A DNA stretch of 64,000 nt from Diphasiastrum complanatum (taxonomy: Eukaryota > Streptophyta > Lycopodiopsida > Lycopodiales > Lycopodiaceae). The stretch lies in the NCBI GenBank assembly GCA_029204225.1, contig CM055097.1, positions 13,254,721 to 13,318,720 on the forward strand, given 5' to 3'. Under the pieces are notes generated by a model, which had not been told where the DNA came from, did not search any database, and saw nothing but the letters and a program-made list of their open reading frames with translations. Shown here piece after piece: positions 43,074 to 53,189 of this stretch (within the stretch, counting starts at the first letter, position 1; every line of letters begins with the position of its first letter). Both the position numbers and the translations under genes were made by a program.

Positions 43074-43890
43074 GGGTATGAACTCAGTAATTCCTTCCTT
43101 CTCATGTCCTGTATCTTGGGTGCATGCTCTTCATCAAAGATGACATCTCGACTTAGGATCTTCCTCCTGTTTTCGAGATCATATAGCACATAAGCTTTCT
43201 CACCTTCACTATACCCAAGAAAGACACACTTTACGGATTTTGCATCAAGTTTCTTCCGCAAGTCCTTTGGTATATGTGCATATGCTGTACACCCAAATAC
43301 TCGAAGGCTGCCCACTTTGGGCTTGTTGCGACGATATGCCTCTTCTGGCGTGATTCCTTTCAACTGCTTTGGTTGGACTTCTATTCAATAGAAAAACAGC
43401 AGTTGCTACCACTTCTGCCCAAAAGGAATTTGGCAACCCCTTTGCCTTGAGCATGCTCCTCGCACACTCAACTATAGACCTGTTTTTCCGCTCAGCCACG
43501 CCGTTTTGTTGCGGTGTATGTGGAGCAATAAACTCTCTTTATCCCACATGCTTTGCAAAGATCTTTGAACTCATCAGAAATATACTCACCACCCTTATCT
43601 GACCTGAGAGTCTTTAACCTCTTTCCTGTGTGGTTTTCCACCATAGCTTTCCACTGTTTGAAGTATTTGAACGCTTCAAATTTCAGTTTCAGAAAATAGA
43701 CCCATACATTCGGAGAGAAATCATCTACGAAGGTCATGAGATAGTATGCCCCCCCTGCTGATTTGACCTGCATGGGACCGCATAAATCTGAATGCACAAG
43801 TTCAAGAATGCCCTTGGCCCTGGTAGCTTTCTCCTTTGGAAACTTTTTCCTCTGTTGCTTCCCTAATGCACAAGCCTCACATGTATCTGA
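43070..43890 (-). pseudogene. copia-1 integrase
   Basis: MHSDLCGPMQVKSAGGAYYL (Asp), KTLRSDKGGEYISDEFKD (Asp), then a frameshift inside the TPQQNG block and AERKNRSIVECARSMLKAKG (Glu) in another frame. A further shift precedes GCTAYAHIPKDLRKKLDAK and CVFLGYSEGEKAYVLYD. All catalytic acids can be seen but across three frames. Confidence 0.88.
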
Positions 43891-45323
43891 AGAAGACTTA
43901 ATGCTAGGAAGATTACTACCATTTTGTGCCTGTTCAAAACTTGCAAACTTTTATAACTCAAATGACCATATCTCTCATGCCAAAGCTTGTCCCGATTAGT
44001 ATCTCTTGCAAACAAGGCCTCTTGGCTAGGAATGGTTGTGAAAAGCTTGTAAAGACCTCCTTCTTGCATTCCCTTGGCTACCACCTTGAAGTTCTGATCT
44101 TTGTCTTTTACCAAACATTTAGAATCATTAAACTCTACCACCATGTTCTGTTTGGTAATGGCACCAACAAATAGCAAGTTCTTAGCCAACCCTGGTACAT
44201 GCAACACACTTTTAATTTCCTTCACCTCACCTGATGATAGCTGTATTGCAACTGTGCCTTTGCACCTCACCATACGTGTAGAATTATCTCCAAGGCAAAC
44301 ATGCTGACCATCTTCTGTCTCCTCATAGGTGCTGAACCAATCTCTATGAGGTGTCATGTGCTTTGAGGCTCCAAAATCAATGTACCATCCACCAAATGTG
44401 GATTCAGATGATAGGGCTGCGGTGAATAGCTCAAGCACACCAGATTGCTCCTCCTCTGCAACTTTGTCAACAAAGTGACCCTGCTGGTTCTTTCCCTTTT
44501 TCTGATCACTTTGCTTCTTCCTGCATTCAAAGGCAAAATGCCCATACTTACCACAATAGTTGTAGTTGCCCTTCCTCTTGGGTGTAGATGAGGAATTGGT
44601 GCTTGACTCCTCTCCAACCTGTAACTTGGACACCTGCTGCTCCAAGCTTTGCTTTGAGTACTTTTTTTTGCCTTTGCCTTTCTTCTGAAAGTTTTTCTTC
44701 TTCTTAGAAGCAAATGCAAGCTCTGGATTATCTTCCCTTTCAGAAAGATTCTTCCTTCTCATCTCCTCCTGTAAAAGAAGACCACATAACTCCCCAAAGG
44801 TTGGGAGTTTCTCCCTAGCAGAAAGGGACATCACATAGTCTTGATAGTTGAATGACAAGCTGTTCAAGACTATGGGAACAATACTCCTGTCACTTACTTT
44901 CTCTCCAACTGAAGCAAGCTAATCCATTAGGTCCTTGACCTTTGTAATATGATCACCAATTGTTGCACCTGCTTCCATCTTGAGAGTATGTAACCTGTTT
45001 TGCAAATACACCAGCTTGGCTGAATCCACTGTTTCAAACATAGACTTCAGAATTGTCCAAGCATCAACTGCATCCCTTGCATTGCAAATGTGAGGAATAA
45101 TATTGTCCTTGACAGAAAGATTGATTATCCTATGAGCTTTCTGTCTCCTGTTCATGTAGTCCTTCAATTTAGGATCAAATGTTGGTACAGGTTCTGTACT
45201 TGTCATGACCTCCCAGCAATTCTTATCCATCAAGATATTGGCTATCTTGAACTTCCACACTCTATAGTTTGTGCCATCTAGTTTGCTAGATTCACCCAGC
45301 AAAGTCTCCCCAAGACTTGCCAT
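43863..45323 (-). pseudogene. copia-1 Gag, protease and pre-integrase
   Basis: ATG at 45323 starts MASLGETLLGESSKLDGTNY, a canonical copia Gag start. A stop at 44919 follows KVKDLMD; the frame then resumes (SLSFNYQDYVMSLSAREKL). Two normally invariant sites are changed: the zinc knuckle begins YNYC instead of C-x2-C, and the protease motif is WYIDFGASKHMT with Phe in place of Ser. Pre-integrase WHERYGHLSYKSLQVL follows. The frame is lost near 43900. Confidence 0.85.
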
Positions 45324-45780
45324 GCTAAAATCTGTGCTTAAAACAGAAGCTCAACCTGAAAAAGATCAGAAAAGAACAGCTTCAAGCAACAAGGGTTTAA
45401 CCCCAAACTAGGGTATGTAGCCACTTCAAGGCAACCCTTCAGCTCCTGCCTTTGTCTTTGCCACTTGGTGTGGCCTCACTAGCACAAGCACTAGGCTCCA
45501 CTGGAACAGAAACCAGAAGCCCCTACAGAAAGTGCGCCCTACTTTTGTGTAAGCTCCTCCAGAAAGACTCCCCAGAACTTAGCCAGATTTAGAAAGTTTT
45601 TGGATCATCCCACTCCCCTTGCCAATAGCTCTCCAACAGTGCAAGACTCCACCTGATCTGACACCTGTAGATCAAATGCTCCCTCTTTCAAGATTGAGGT
45701 GCTTGTAGAAGATAAGAATCTTCTCAAGAATCTAAGCACTGAAGTTTCTCTCACTCTCAGACTCACAGGCTCGACAACCT

Positions 45781-45792
45781 GCTCTGATACCA
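45781..45792 (-). promoter_or_regulatory. Primer-binding site of copia-1
   Basis: The minus strand reads TGGTATCAGAGC directly after the 5' LTR, a perfect 12-base match to the initiator-Met tRNA complement. Confidence 0.93.
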
Positions 45793-46190
45793 TGAAGATT
45801 TACAGGACCTAGCTATGGAGTATCTTAACTCAAATGCGAGATCAACTACGAAAGCTTGAGAAAACTTGGCTATGGAAAATATCACACACAAGGAGAATTG
45901 CATGAGCACCTCACAAACTCAAAAGTCTAAAGAAGAAATGAATTGCTAGAGAGAGAGAGGAGGGCGTGGGTCCTCCAAATCCCTTGTGAGGCAAGCACCT
46001 CCTTTACATGCATGGAAAGTCTAGGTGTCAACCATAGGAGTGAGCTACTTGGCCAAGTGGGCCACTTGCACTAATTTACATAACTTACAAAAGGGGGTCT
46101 CATGCATTTAATTAAAACATGCCCCATGAGTTATGTACAACTTAACTAATGCTTAGCCAAAAGGGGTAAAATAGGCATTACTCTTCAACA
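45793..46190 (-). repeat. 5' LTR of copia-1 (right copy)
   Basis: Same length as the left copy with seven substitutions, for example ACAAGACC/ACAGGACC and AATGCTAG/AATGCGAG. Confidence 0.95.
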
Positions 46191-47448
46191 TCCTAGTGCG
46201 GGACACCCAGGCATACAGAAGACCTATGAGCTTCTTCGTAGGCAATTTTTCTGGCCCAGTATGAAAAAGGACGTCCACCAGTATGTAACCAGTTGCCAGA
46301 AATGTCAAGTAAACAAAGTAGAGCGTTTAAAGGTAGGAGGGTTGTTGCAGCCCTTAGAAATACTAGCTGGTAAATGGGAGAGTATCTCCATGGATTATAT
46401 AGTAGGCCTGCCTAAAACCCAAAAGGGTAATGACGCTATATGGGTCACAGTTGACCGTCTGACCAAAATGGCTCATTTCATTCCGACCAAAACAACCGTG
46501 AGAGCTCCAGAGTTAGCGAGGTTGTTTGTAGACGGGCTATTTAAATTGTACGGTCTACCTTCCGGCATAGTCAGCGACCGGGACAGTAAGTTTACTGGAA
46601 ATTTTTGGAGGGCAGTATTCCATCATCTCCATACTAAACTTAATATGAGTACCACCGACCATCCACAGACGGACGGTCAAACAGAGAGGGTAAATCAGGT
46701 GCTGGAGGATATGCTTCGTGCATACGTCAGCAAGAAGCAGACTAATTGGGAGGAGTATCTCTCAATATTAGAGTTTGCTTACAACAGTACCAAACATTCA
46801 GCTACGGGATACGGCCCATTTATGCTGATGTACGGTTTTCAGCCACGCTCACCCACAGCTGTAGGGTTTAAACAAGAAAAAGTTGAAGCAGCCAGAAACT
46901 TTTTAGAGGACCTAAACCAGATGATAGAACATGCTAAGCGTAGCATCAGGCAGTCCCAGGATCGAGCCAGGCATTATGCAGATCCGCACAGACGGGATGT
47001 GCAGTTCTCCGCTGGTGAGAAAGTCTACTTGAGAGTCCCAGTCGACTCTAAAACCCTCAAATCAGGAGTGTGTGCTAAGTTGTCTCCAAGGTATTGTGGT
47101 TCCTTTACCATCAGTAGGAGACTAGGCGAGGTCACCTATGAACTAGAACTCCCACACAACAGTAAGGTTTTTCCAGTCTTTCATGTAAGTCAGTTACGAA
47201 AAGCCTTAGCCAGATCAGAAAATCTGCTACGGGACAGTGTTCTAGTTCTCCCAATGCATCCTCAGCAACCTCCACATGAACCAGAGGAGATTCTTGATAG
47301 TAGAGAGACGCAGACTCGTCATACTCTATACCAAGAATATATGGTTAAGTGGAATGATCAGCCTGTTGAGAATGCCACTTGGGAAAGAGGCAACGTCCTT
47401 CGCAAGATTTTTCCAGACTTTGTCTTAGAGGACCAAGACGGTTCTTAA
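46191..47448 (+). pseudogene. Ty3-A integrase with chromodomain-like tail
   Basis: The reading resumes after the TCCTA duplication with GHPGIQKTYELLRRQFFW and CQKCQVNKVERLKVGG (zinc binding). The core has SISMDYIVGLPKTQ (Asp), GIVSDRDSKFTGNFWRAVF (Asp) and HPQTDGQTERVNQVLEDM (Glu), and is open throughout. The tail has KLSPRYCGSFTISRRLG, FHVSQLRKAL and a chromodomain-like EYMVKWNDQPVENATWE, which in related elements guides insertion to chromatin. It ends LEDQDGS and TAA at 47446. All three catalytic acids are present, but the upstream gene is disrupted. Confidence 0.9.
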
Positions 47449-47459
47449 GGGGGAGGGAG
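47447..47459 (+). promoter_or_regulatory. Polypurine tract of Ty3-A
   Basis: AGGGGGAGGGAG lies right before the 3' LTR and is the plus-strand primer in LTR elements. The same tract is found at 6418-6430. Confidence 0.88.
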
Positions 47460-47799
47460 TGTTACGAGCTCGTAACCAGTGCCGAACCCTAGAGAACACA
47501 GATAGGTCGTGTCCAGCGTACACGACCAACAGGGCAAGACAGTGTGAGTAGTGTGCCCCAGCACGGTCCATAGCCATGGCGGGCCTAACACAGCCTAGGG
47601 ACCCTGTCAGCAGGATAGGGCCCCCAGTGGGATCTCAATGTGCAGTCGGCCACGTCAGGGACACGTGGCCGACACTTGGCAGTTGCATGCTACCAGTCCT
47701 CACACTGGGCTAGGAGGGGCTTACTCTTATGTCAGGGAGTAGGCAAGGTTGGGTGGATCAGTTAGTGTTTGCCCTACTGTGGTGTTAGGATCTATTACA
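47460..47799 (+). repeat. 3' LTR of Ty3-A
   Basis: 340 bp, TGTTACGAGCTCGTAACC to TCTATTACA, then the CCACC duplication. Confidence 0.93.
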
Positions 47800-47804
47800 C
47801 CACC

Positions 47805-48531
47805 GCAGAGCCTATCCGGGTAACTTGTAAGCCATAAATTATAATTTCTAGATTCTAACATGTGATCCATCATCCCAGGTGGCAGGACCCAGTTAGTAGA
47901 TACTAGATACTAAATAGTAGATACTAGACTGTAGCTACATTTTAACTTTTGTCGGGACTCGGCCCTCCAAATTTTGTCTTGATTTCAATGTGCATTGTGA
48001 CATGTGTGTAGGTTAATCCCGATCTGATCGATGTGGCAAAGGTCCCAGAGTTGCCACCGAAAGACCAGTCAGAGGACGACGTGTACGCATCCCTCCATGA
48101 GGAGGCCATGCAAAGTGCAGGTGAGAAATTAGGATTGTCTAAGGTCTTGAATTAAATTTTCAAAGTTCAAACTAATTATCGTAATTTACTAATTTGCAGG
48201 CAATAACACGTTTGTCCCTCTTTGTGTGCACTGTGCAAGACCTGTCACTCGAGCAGAGCGTAGGAGGAGGGCAGGAGAGGGTAGCAGCTCCCATGCTCAC
48301 AGCCCTGACGACGAGGACGAGTCTGAGTTTGAGTCTGAGGCATCGTCAGGGTCAGAGTCCTCAGAGGAGGAGTATGAGGATGAGGAGTCCGAGGAGGGCG
48401 GGGACGAGGATGAGGGGCATCATACCTCTGCCTCTGATGAGGATTTCGCAGCTGAGCCTACCACTCGAGAGGCCACAGCAGGCTCCACAGCACCAGCGAG
48501 TGGGAGGAGACTCAGGCGTAGGAGAGCTTAG
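47805..48531 (+). pseudogene. hAT-2 transposase C-terminal exons after the insertion
   Basis: The rest of the interrupted exon ends near a GTAACTT donor at 47818. An exon at 48012-48120 (NPDLIDVAKVPELPPKDQ) follows after an AG acceptor. The last exon, 48200-48531, begins GNNTFVPLCVHCARPVTRA and is then a Glu/Asp/Ser-rich tail ending GRRLRRRRA and TAG. hAT-1 has a comparable acidic C-terminus (VDPDECLVAAADHEAEPEVD). The acidic frame alone would look like a small gene, but the flanking splice sites and context tie it to the transposase. Confidence 0.7.
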
Positions 48532-49390
48532 AGTGCTCACTGCTCAGTGCTCATTGATGATTGTACATTAGATCATTGTAGTTACTAGTCTGTAGATGTT
48601 CATGTCACTAGATGAGCATTGACTCTTGAGCTGTTTACAGTGTAGTATGTACACATCATGATTTATCATCAGACACATCGTGCTTTACATTGGTGACCGG
48701 ACTCATGAGGCACCTGGCATATGTATTTACTATTATGTTATGATTCATGAATCATGATATAGTATGGATTCTAGAATCTAGTTTGAAGTTTTCACTGTAT
48801 CAGACTAGTAAGTGGTCACTGGTTAGTAATTAGAACTTAGTACTAAGTAGTCACTGGTTAGGGGTCACTAATAGCTATTATCAGGATTCAGCTCTAGCCT
48901 CTGAGCTCAAATTTCAATTATACTCCAGGCTCCTAATTTCTAAACCCTGAGTTCCAAGTGTCCGTCGTCAAGTAAGTTGTAACAAGTTCCAACTTCCAAC
49001 TTCCAACTCCACACTTGTCACTCACAATCCTGAGTCTCCTTGGCAAGCAGTGAGCACTTAGCAGATCCTTGTACCTAGGGGCCAGGATATGGTTACAAGT
49101 TACTAGTTACAACTTTCAACTTACTGCAATCCTCTTAAACTTGGGTCATAATGTCATTCTGTTTTGATACGACAGGTCACAAGAGATCTGATTATCCTGA
49201 ATCCTGATATCTGTAAATTTAGAGGAAAATTGAAATTGTTTAGCTATTAAACTTTAAGTATCTATAGTATCAGTGAATATTTGACTTTTTTTGTTGAAGA
49301 ATGAAAAAAACAAGTTCCAACCTTTTTCCGATTCGAACCGGCCGGTTCAAATCGACCTGTTCGAATCGACCTGTAACCTTGCAAGGTTGC
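48532..49390. other. hAT-2 3' flank, non-coding
   Basis: No coding signal. Words such as ACTAGTAAGTGGTCACTGGTTAG and CAACTTCCAACTTCCAACTC are locally repeated. The possible hAT-2 subterminal TTCGAA words lie at 49325-49375. Confidence 0.5.
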
Positions 49391-49417
49391 TTGAGAACGG
49401 TAATGACCACACCACTA

Positions 49418-51273
49418 GCAGACCTTTCCTGGTGGAAACGGATGCTAGTGACTATGTGGTGGGTGCAGTCCTTTACCGGGATGGTAGACCTATGGCTTTC
49501 GAAAGCAAGAAGTTGGACCCAACTCAAAGTAGATATTCTACTTATCAGAAGGAACTTTTTGCTGTCATCCACGCATTAAAGATCTGAAGACACTATTTGT
49601 ACGGGTCTATATTCGTGGTTATGACGGATCATGAGTCTCTTAAGTTTATCTGTGATGCCTCGGACCTTAGGGGTCGTAAGGCCCGTTGGTCGGAAATCAT
49701 TCAGGAGTTCGAATTCGACATTAAGTACCGTCGTGGTACATCGAACTGTGTCGCTGATGCTTTGAGCCGGATTGGAGAGTTTAATCAGTTATGCTTTGCT
49801 GATTTCCATTCTGAGTTGTAACTTTCTCTGAGAGACCTTCGTCGTACCGATGAGTTTTTCGGTCGTATTTGGCAAGAAGTCCTGGCAGGAATAATCTTGG
49901 AAAGCAGGATTCCAAGAAGTCTCATGAAGAGAAGATACTTGATGAATATTCCATTCAAAATGGTTTACTTTTCCGTAAAGGAAAAGTTTGTGTGCCAAAT
50001 ATCACAGACATTAGGGCCCAAATCTTGCATGAGTGCCACGATAGCCCCAGTGCCGGACACCCTGGTATATAGAGGACACTTGACCTTGTTAAAAGCGAAT
50101 TTTATTGGCCAAAAATGAAAGGTCATGTCGAGGCATATTTTCAAAGGTGTGAACAATGCCAAGTTAATAAAGCAGAAAGACGCAAAGCGGTTGGTCTGTT
50201 ACATCCGTTGGAAATACCCAGCAAGAAGTGGGAAATATATCCATGGATTTTGTGGTCGGACTTCCCAATTCTGGGAAGGGTCACAATGCCATTTGGGTAG
50301 TAGTTGACAGGCTTACCAAAATGATGCAATTTATTCCAACAAAAATCATTGTCAAAGCTTCGAAACTTGCTCAACTCTTCGTTGAAAAGTTGTTTAGGTT
50401 GTATGGTTTGCCGAACGATATTGTTAGTGATCGTGATTCCAAGTTCACTAGCAAGTTCTGGCAGGCAGTCTTTGAAAGACTGGAAACTACCTTAAGTATT
50501 TCGTCTACGAATCACCTAGAAACCGATGGTCAGACCAAACGTGTCAACCAATCGATGGAAAATATGCTTCACGCATATGTTTCTAGGCCACAATCAGATT
50601 GGAAAAAGTACCTCCCAATGGTTGAGTTCACATACAATAGTATGAAGCATTCTGCCACTGGTTTTAGTCCTTTTATGCTCTTGTACAACTTTTAGCCTTG
50701 TTCCCTTCAAAGGTCTCAAGGTAAAAGCTGCAGCGGATTTCTTGCATGATATGCAGGAAATGTTGCAGGCAGCTAGGGAAAGCATTAGATCGGCTCAGGA
50801 TCGAGCCCGATTCTATGCTAACTAAAGCCGCTCTCCTCAAGAATTTGAGATCGGTGGTGTATCTTAGAATCCCAAAGGACTCTAAGACACTTCGATGAGG
50901 AAATGGCCGAAGTTATCTACACGTTATAGCGGTCCTTTCAAAGTTGTTAACAAGATTGGTAGGGCTGCGTATCGACTAGAACTCCTTGTTGGAACTAAGG
51001 TCCATCCTGTATTCCATGTTAGTCGTTTAAAGGAACGACTTGGTGGAAAGGATAACTTGATTCCCACAGATGATCTAGTGTTATTGGAGGATTTGACTGC
51101 TTTTGTACCCCATAAACCAGACAGGATCATGGATACCTGACGTCATCAGCTGAGAAATCGTTTGATGAACATCTGATTCGTTGGAAAGGTAAGTCAGATG
51201 ATGAGGACACCTGGGAGAAGGAAGACGATTTGAGACTTAGATTCCCTGGTTTTCTCCCATAGAAGGAAGTTTT
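49418..51273 (+). pseudogene. Ty3-B RNase H and integrase
   Basis: RNase H: RPFLVETDASDYVVGAVLYR, YSTYQKELFAVIHALK, VVMTDHESLKFICD, NCVADALSRIGEF. Zinc binding: HECHDSPSAGHPGI, CEQCQVNKAERRKAVG. Integrase: NISMDFVVGLPNSGKG (Asp), NDIVSDRDSKFTSKFWQAVF (Asp), and TDGQTKRVNQSMENML, where the catalytic Glu position is Lys. The tail has LSTRYSGPFKVVNKIG and FHVSRLKERLGGKDNL. Stops occur after ALKI, HSEL, LYNF and RIMDT, with shifts near 49900. Confidence 0.85.
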
Positions 51274-51287
51274 TATGGGGGAGGGAA

Positions 51288-51502
51288 TGTTATGTACCAT
51301 AACGGTACGAACTTCAGTGACGGCCTCGCAAGGGGCATGACGTAGGTCTGGCGTTATCGACATGTTTTGGTGCCACGCGTCACCGTCCTAGGTGGTCATG
51401 TGTCGCCGGCAGGACCGTGCTTGATGGGAACCACTATGCTATGCCTATATAGTGGTGGGGCTTCCCTTTTGCCATTCACTCAATCTACCTAAGAGTTGGT
51501 GG
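51288..51502 (+). repeat. Ty3-B LTR (copy 2)
   Basis: TGTTATGTACCATAACGGTA to GAGTTGGTGG. Direct junction to LINE-5 at 51503. Confidence 0.8.
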
Positions 51503-52377
51503 TCGACTCCATCTTTCTTGCGTGAGTTTATCCCTCGTGCTCCACCTCCTGTCTTGACCAATCTACAGATGTGGAGAGATTATGCTCAGACATTGTATAC
51601 CATTCATACTAACTCCCCTATTGTCATTTCACCTAGTCCCACATCATCTACCCTCTTCACTCCATATTTAGTGAAGAGAGCCAATGAGAATCTTAACTCT
51701 CGTCATGCCTGTGACATTGAAGAGCCGGAATCTGAACTCCTCATCCATGCTACTGAATATCTCTATCCCATTCTCTCCCACTTCGCCTATTTTGTTCTCA
51801 CAGGGGTCTAGACGTTAATAGTAAGACCAAACTTATGGTCTTCAATACATCCTGAGCTTTTATGCAGCAACAGGTGTTATTGTGGGATAACCAACCTTGG
51901 GAGGTGTGTTTCATCATACATACCTTGGTCTTTGGTTCTCTATCCCTACCTTTTGTATGAGACAAGCAGCCTTCACCAAATTGGCAAAGGGTCAGGCGTT
52001 ACTCCTACAACTATGTATGCTACAGAGTCTCGGTGTACTAGCCTTACTTCAACAGAGTGGGCCAATATCTTGAGACTTCATATCACCATGCTCTCACGGA
52101 TGATTAGGGGCAAGTCTTCGGTGCCACACTAGACTATTTTGGCTGAGTTTGCAGTCCCACCTATAGAGGCGGTCTTTAGACTAATCATTTTTTGCAGAGA
52201 CTTATTCAAATGGATGGGAGTCACTACTAGCTTACAACACTTATTTCCTCACAAACACTGTATAGTCAAGGCCACCACAAAGCTTGCCATTTGAGGGACT
52301 CCTTTGGCATGTTCATATCTCACCTACCAAGGGTACTTACCAGCATATCTAGCATTATCTTTATAGGTTATACATTA
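51503..52377 (+). pseudogene. LINE-5: internally deleted RT fragment
   Basis: SFLREFIPRAPPPVLTNLQM, ESELLIHATEYLYPIL and FVLTGV match the region before the RT core in LINE-1 and LINE-3. The sequence then jumps to KTKLMVFNTS (about 51822), skipping the RT core with its catalytic box. Degraded RT tail follows to YLYRLYI at the edge of the Ty3-C LTR, with many stops and shifts. Confidence 0.75.
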
Positions 52378-52656
52378 GTTATGGACTCGGTTCATTACAT
52401 TTGCTACGTCCATTTACATTTACTTTACTTTATGCATAAGCAAGCCTTGGGCCCATTGGCACTTAGACTATATGGTTGGCCTTGGGCCTTATTATTCATT
52501 ATTGGGACATTTGGACATATTACTGGAGAGTGGGGGCCTGCTTGGAGGGCGCACTATTATCCCTCCCAGTTGGGCCCTAGCCACTTGAAGCTTTCTTTTA
52601 AGGCTTCCTCTAGGTTATAAGTAAGGAATCTGTGTCATTTGTTACTCAACTGATGA
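52378..52656 (+). repeat. 5' LTR of Ty3-C
   Basis: Aligns with 57035-57326 apart from about 13 extra bases (TTTTTATTCATTAG) in the right copy. It contains CTTGGAGGGCGCACTA, where the right copy has CTTGGAGGGTGCACTA. The exact ends are uncertain, as canonical TG/CA ends are not obvious. Confidence 0.75.
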
Positions 52657-52659
52657 GGG

Positions 52660-52960
52660 GCTGGCCAGCGCCCTGCTACCTTGTCACTTTCGTCGATTTT
52701 CTCCATCGATTTGCTGCCCATTTCGTGGATTAATTGGAGGCTGTCCAGCACCCTACTTCATCACCATTATTAGTGGTTTTCTCCATTTTTTTTTAGGTTA
52801 TGTGCGGATTTTGGTAGCTGCTGCCCAGCGCCCTACTTGTCATCTTCAACGGATTTCTCCACTGATTTGCTGTCCATATTGTTGATTGTTTGGAGGCTGT
52901 CCAGCGCCCTTCTTCATCACCATTTTCAGCCGTTTCTCCATCATTTACTTTTATTCCTTT
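52660..52960. repeat. Imperfect tandem repeat in Ty3-C leader, period about 157 bp
   Basis: Each unit has (G/T)CCAGCGCCCT, a TTTCTCCA(T/C)(C/T)GATTTGCTG(C/T)CCAT block, GGAGGCTGTCCAGC(A/G)CCCT and TTCATCACCAT. CCAGC(G/A)CCCT occurs four times (about 52667, 52748, 52824 and 52902). Confidence 0.75.
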
Positions 52961-53189
52961 TTGTAGTTTGTGTTTTCCATCGCATTTTTCATCTTGTCTT
53001 TCTTTATTTGTTATTAGTTTCCGTTCCATTTGCATTTCAATTCCATAGTTCATTTTCATCGTCGATTTTGTTTTTCAGTTTTTTGTTTGTCTTCGTTTCC
53101 TACGCTCCATTATTAAAAAAAACAACCCAAATTATTTGGATCATTGGGTTACGTATTCTTTTCAGTTACTTTTGATTTTATTTTATATC

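Larger units (their letters stand above)
40782..46190 (-). mobile_element. copia-1, full-length copia inserted in Ty3-A
   Basis: The target duplication TCCTA is exact (40777-40781, 46191-46195). Both LTRs are 398 bp and differ at only seven positions by my reading, so this is the youngest dated insertion here. On the minus strand, PBS (TGGTATCAGAGC, 45792-45781) follows the right LTR, and a purine tract (G-rich on minus, 41180-41189) precedes the left LTR. Gag, protease, integrase, RT and RNase H are all present but carry a stop and several frameshifts. Confidence 0.95.
36132..47799 (+). mobile_element. Ty3-A, full-length Ty3 retrotransposon with nested copia-1
   Basis: An exact CCACC duplication (36127-36131, 47800-47804) brackets the element. 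LTRs are 36132-36488 and 47460-47799; both begin TGTTAC and end CTATTACA. PBS at 36490 and PPT before 47460 are intact. Without copia-1 it is about 6.25 kb with gag, protease, RT, RNase H, integrase and a chromodomain-like tail. Stops at about 38533, 40106 and 40658 and a gag-pol frame offset make it defective. Confidence 0.93.
34880..48531 (+). mobile_element. hAT-2 transposon remnant, split by Ty3-A
   Basis: A plus-strand hAT transposase lies on both sides of the Ty3-A insertion. It is 5'-truncated: no BED finger or DUF659 part is found, and no left TIR. A possible right subterminal region near 49320-49380 has repeated TTCGAA-type words (CGATTCGAACCGGCCGG, CTGTTCGAATCGACCTGT). Confidence 0.75.
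49391..51502 (+). mobile_element. Ty3-B copy 2: RNase H, integrase and 3' LTR
   Basis: The 5' half is missing and there is no 5' LTR. RNase H starts near 49418, integrase follows, then a chromodomain-like tail, a purine tract (GGGGGAGGGAA) and an LTR at 51288. The layout is like the copy at 21423 but better preserved. Confidence 0.88.

Noticed and set aside
36132-47799. Endogenous pararetrovirus
   Set aside because: It has LTRs, a PPT, 5-bp duplications and an integrase; no movement protein or virion gene is seen. It is an ordinary Ty3 retrotransposon.
48226-48531. Stand-alone acidic protein gene
   Set aside because: Splice sites and context show it to be the last exon of the hAT-2 transposase.
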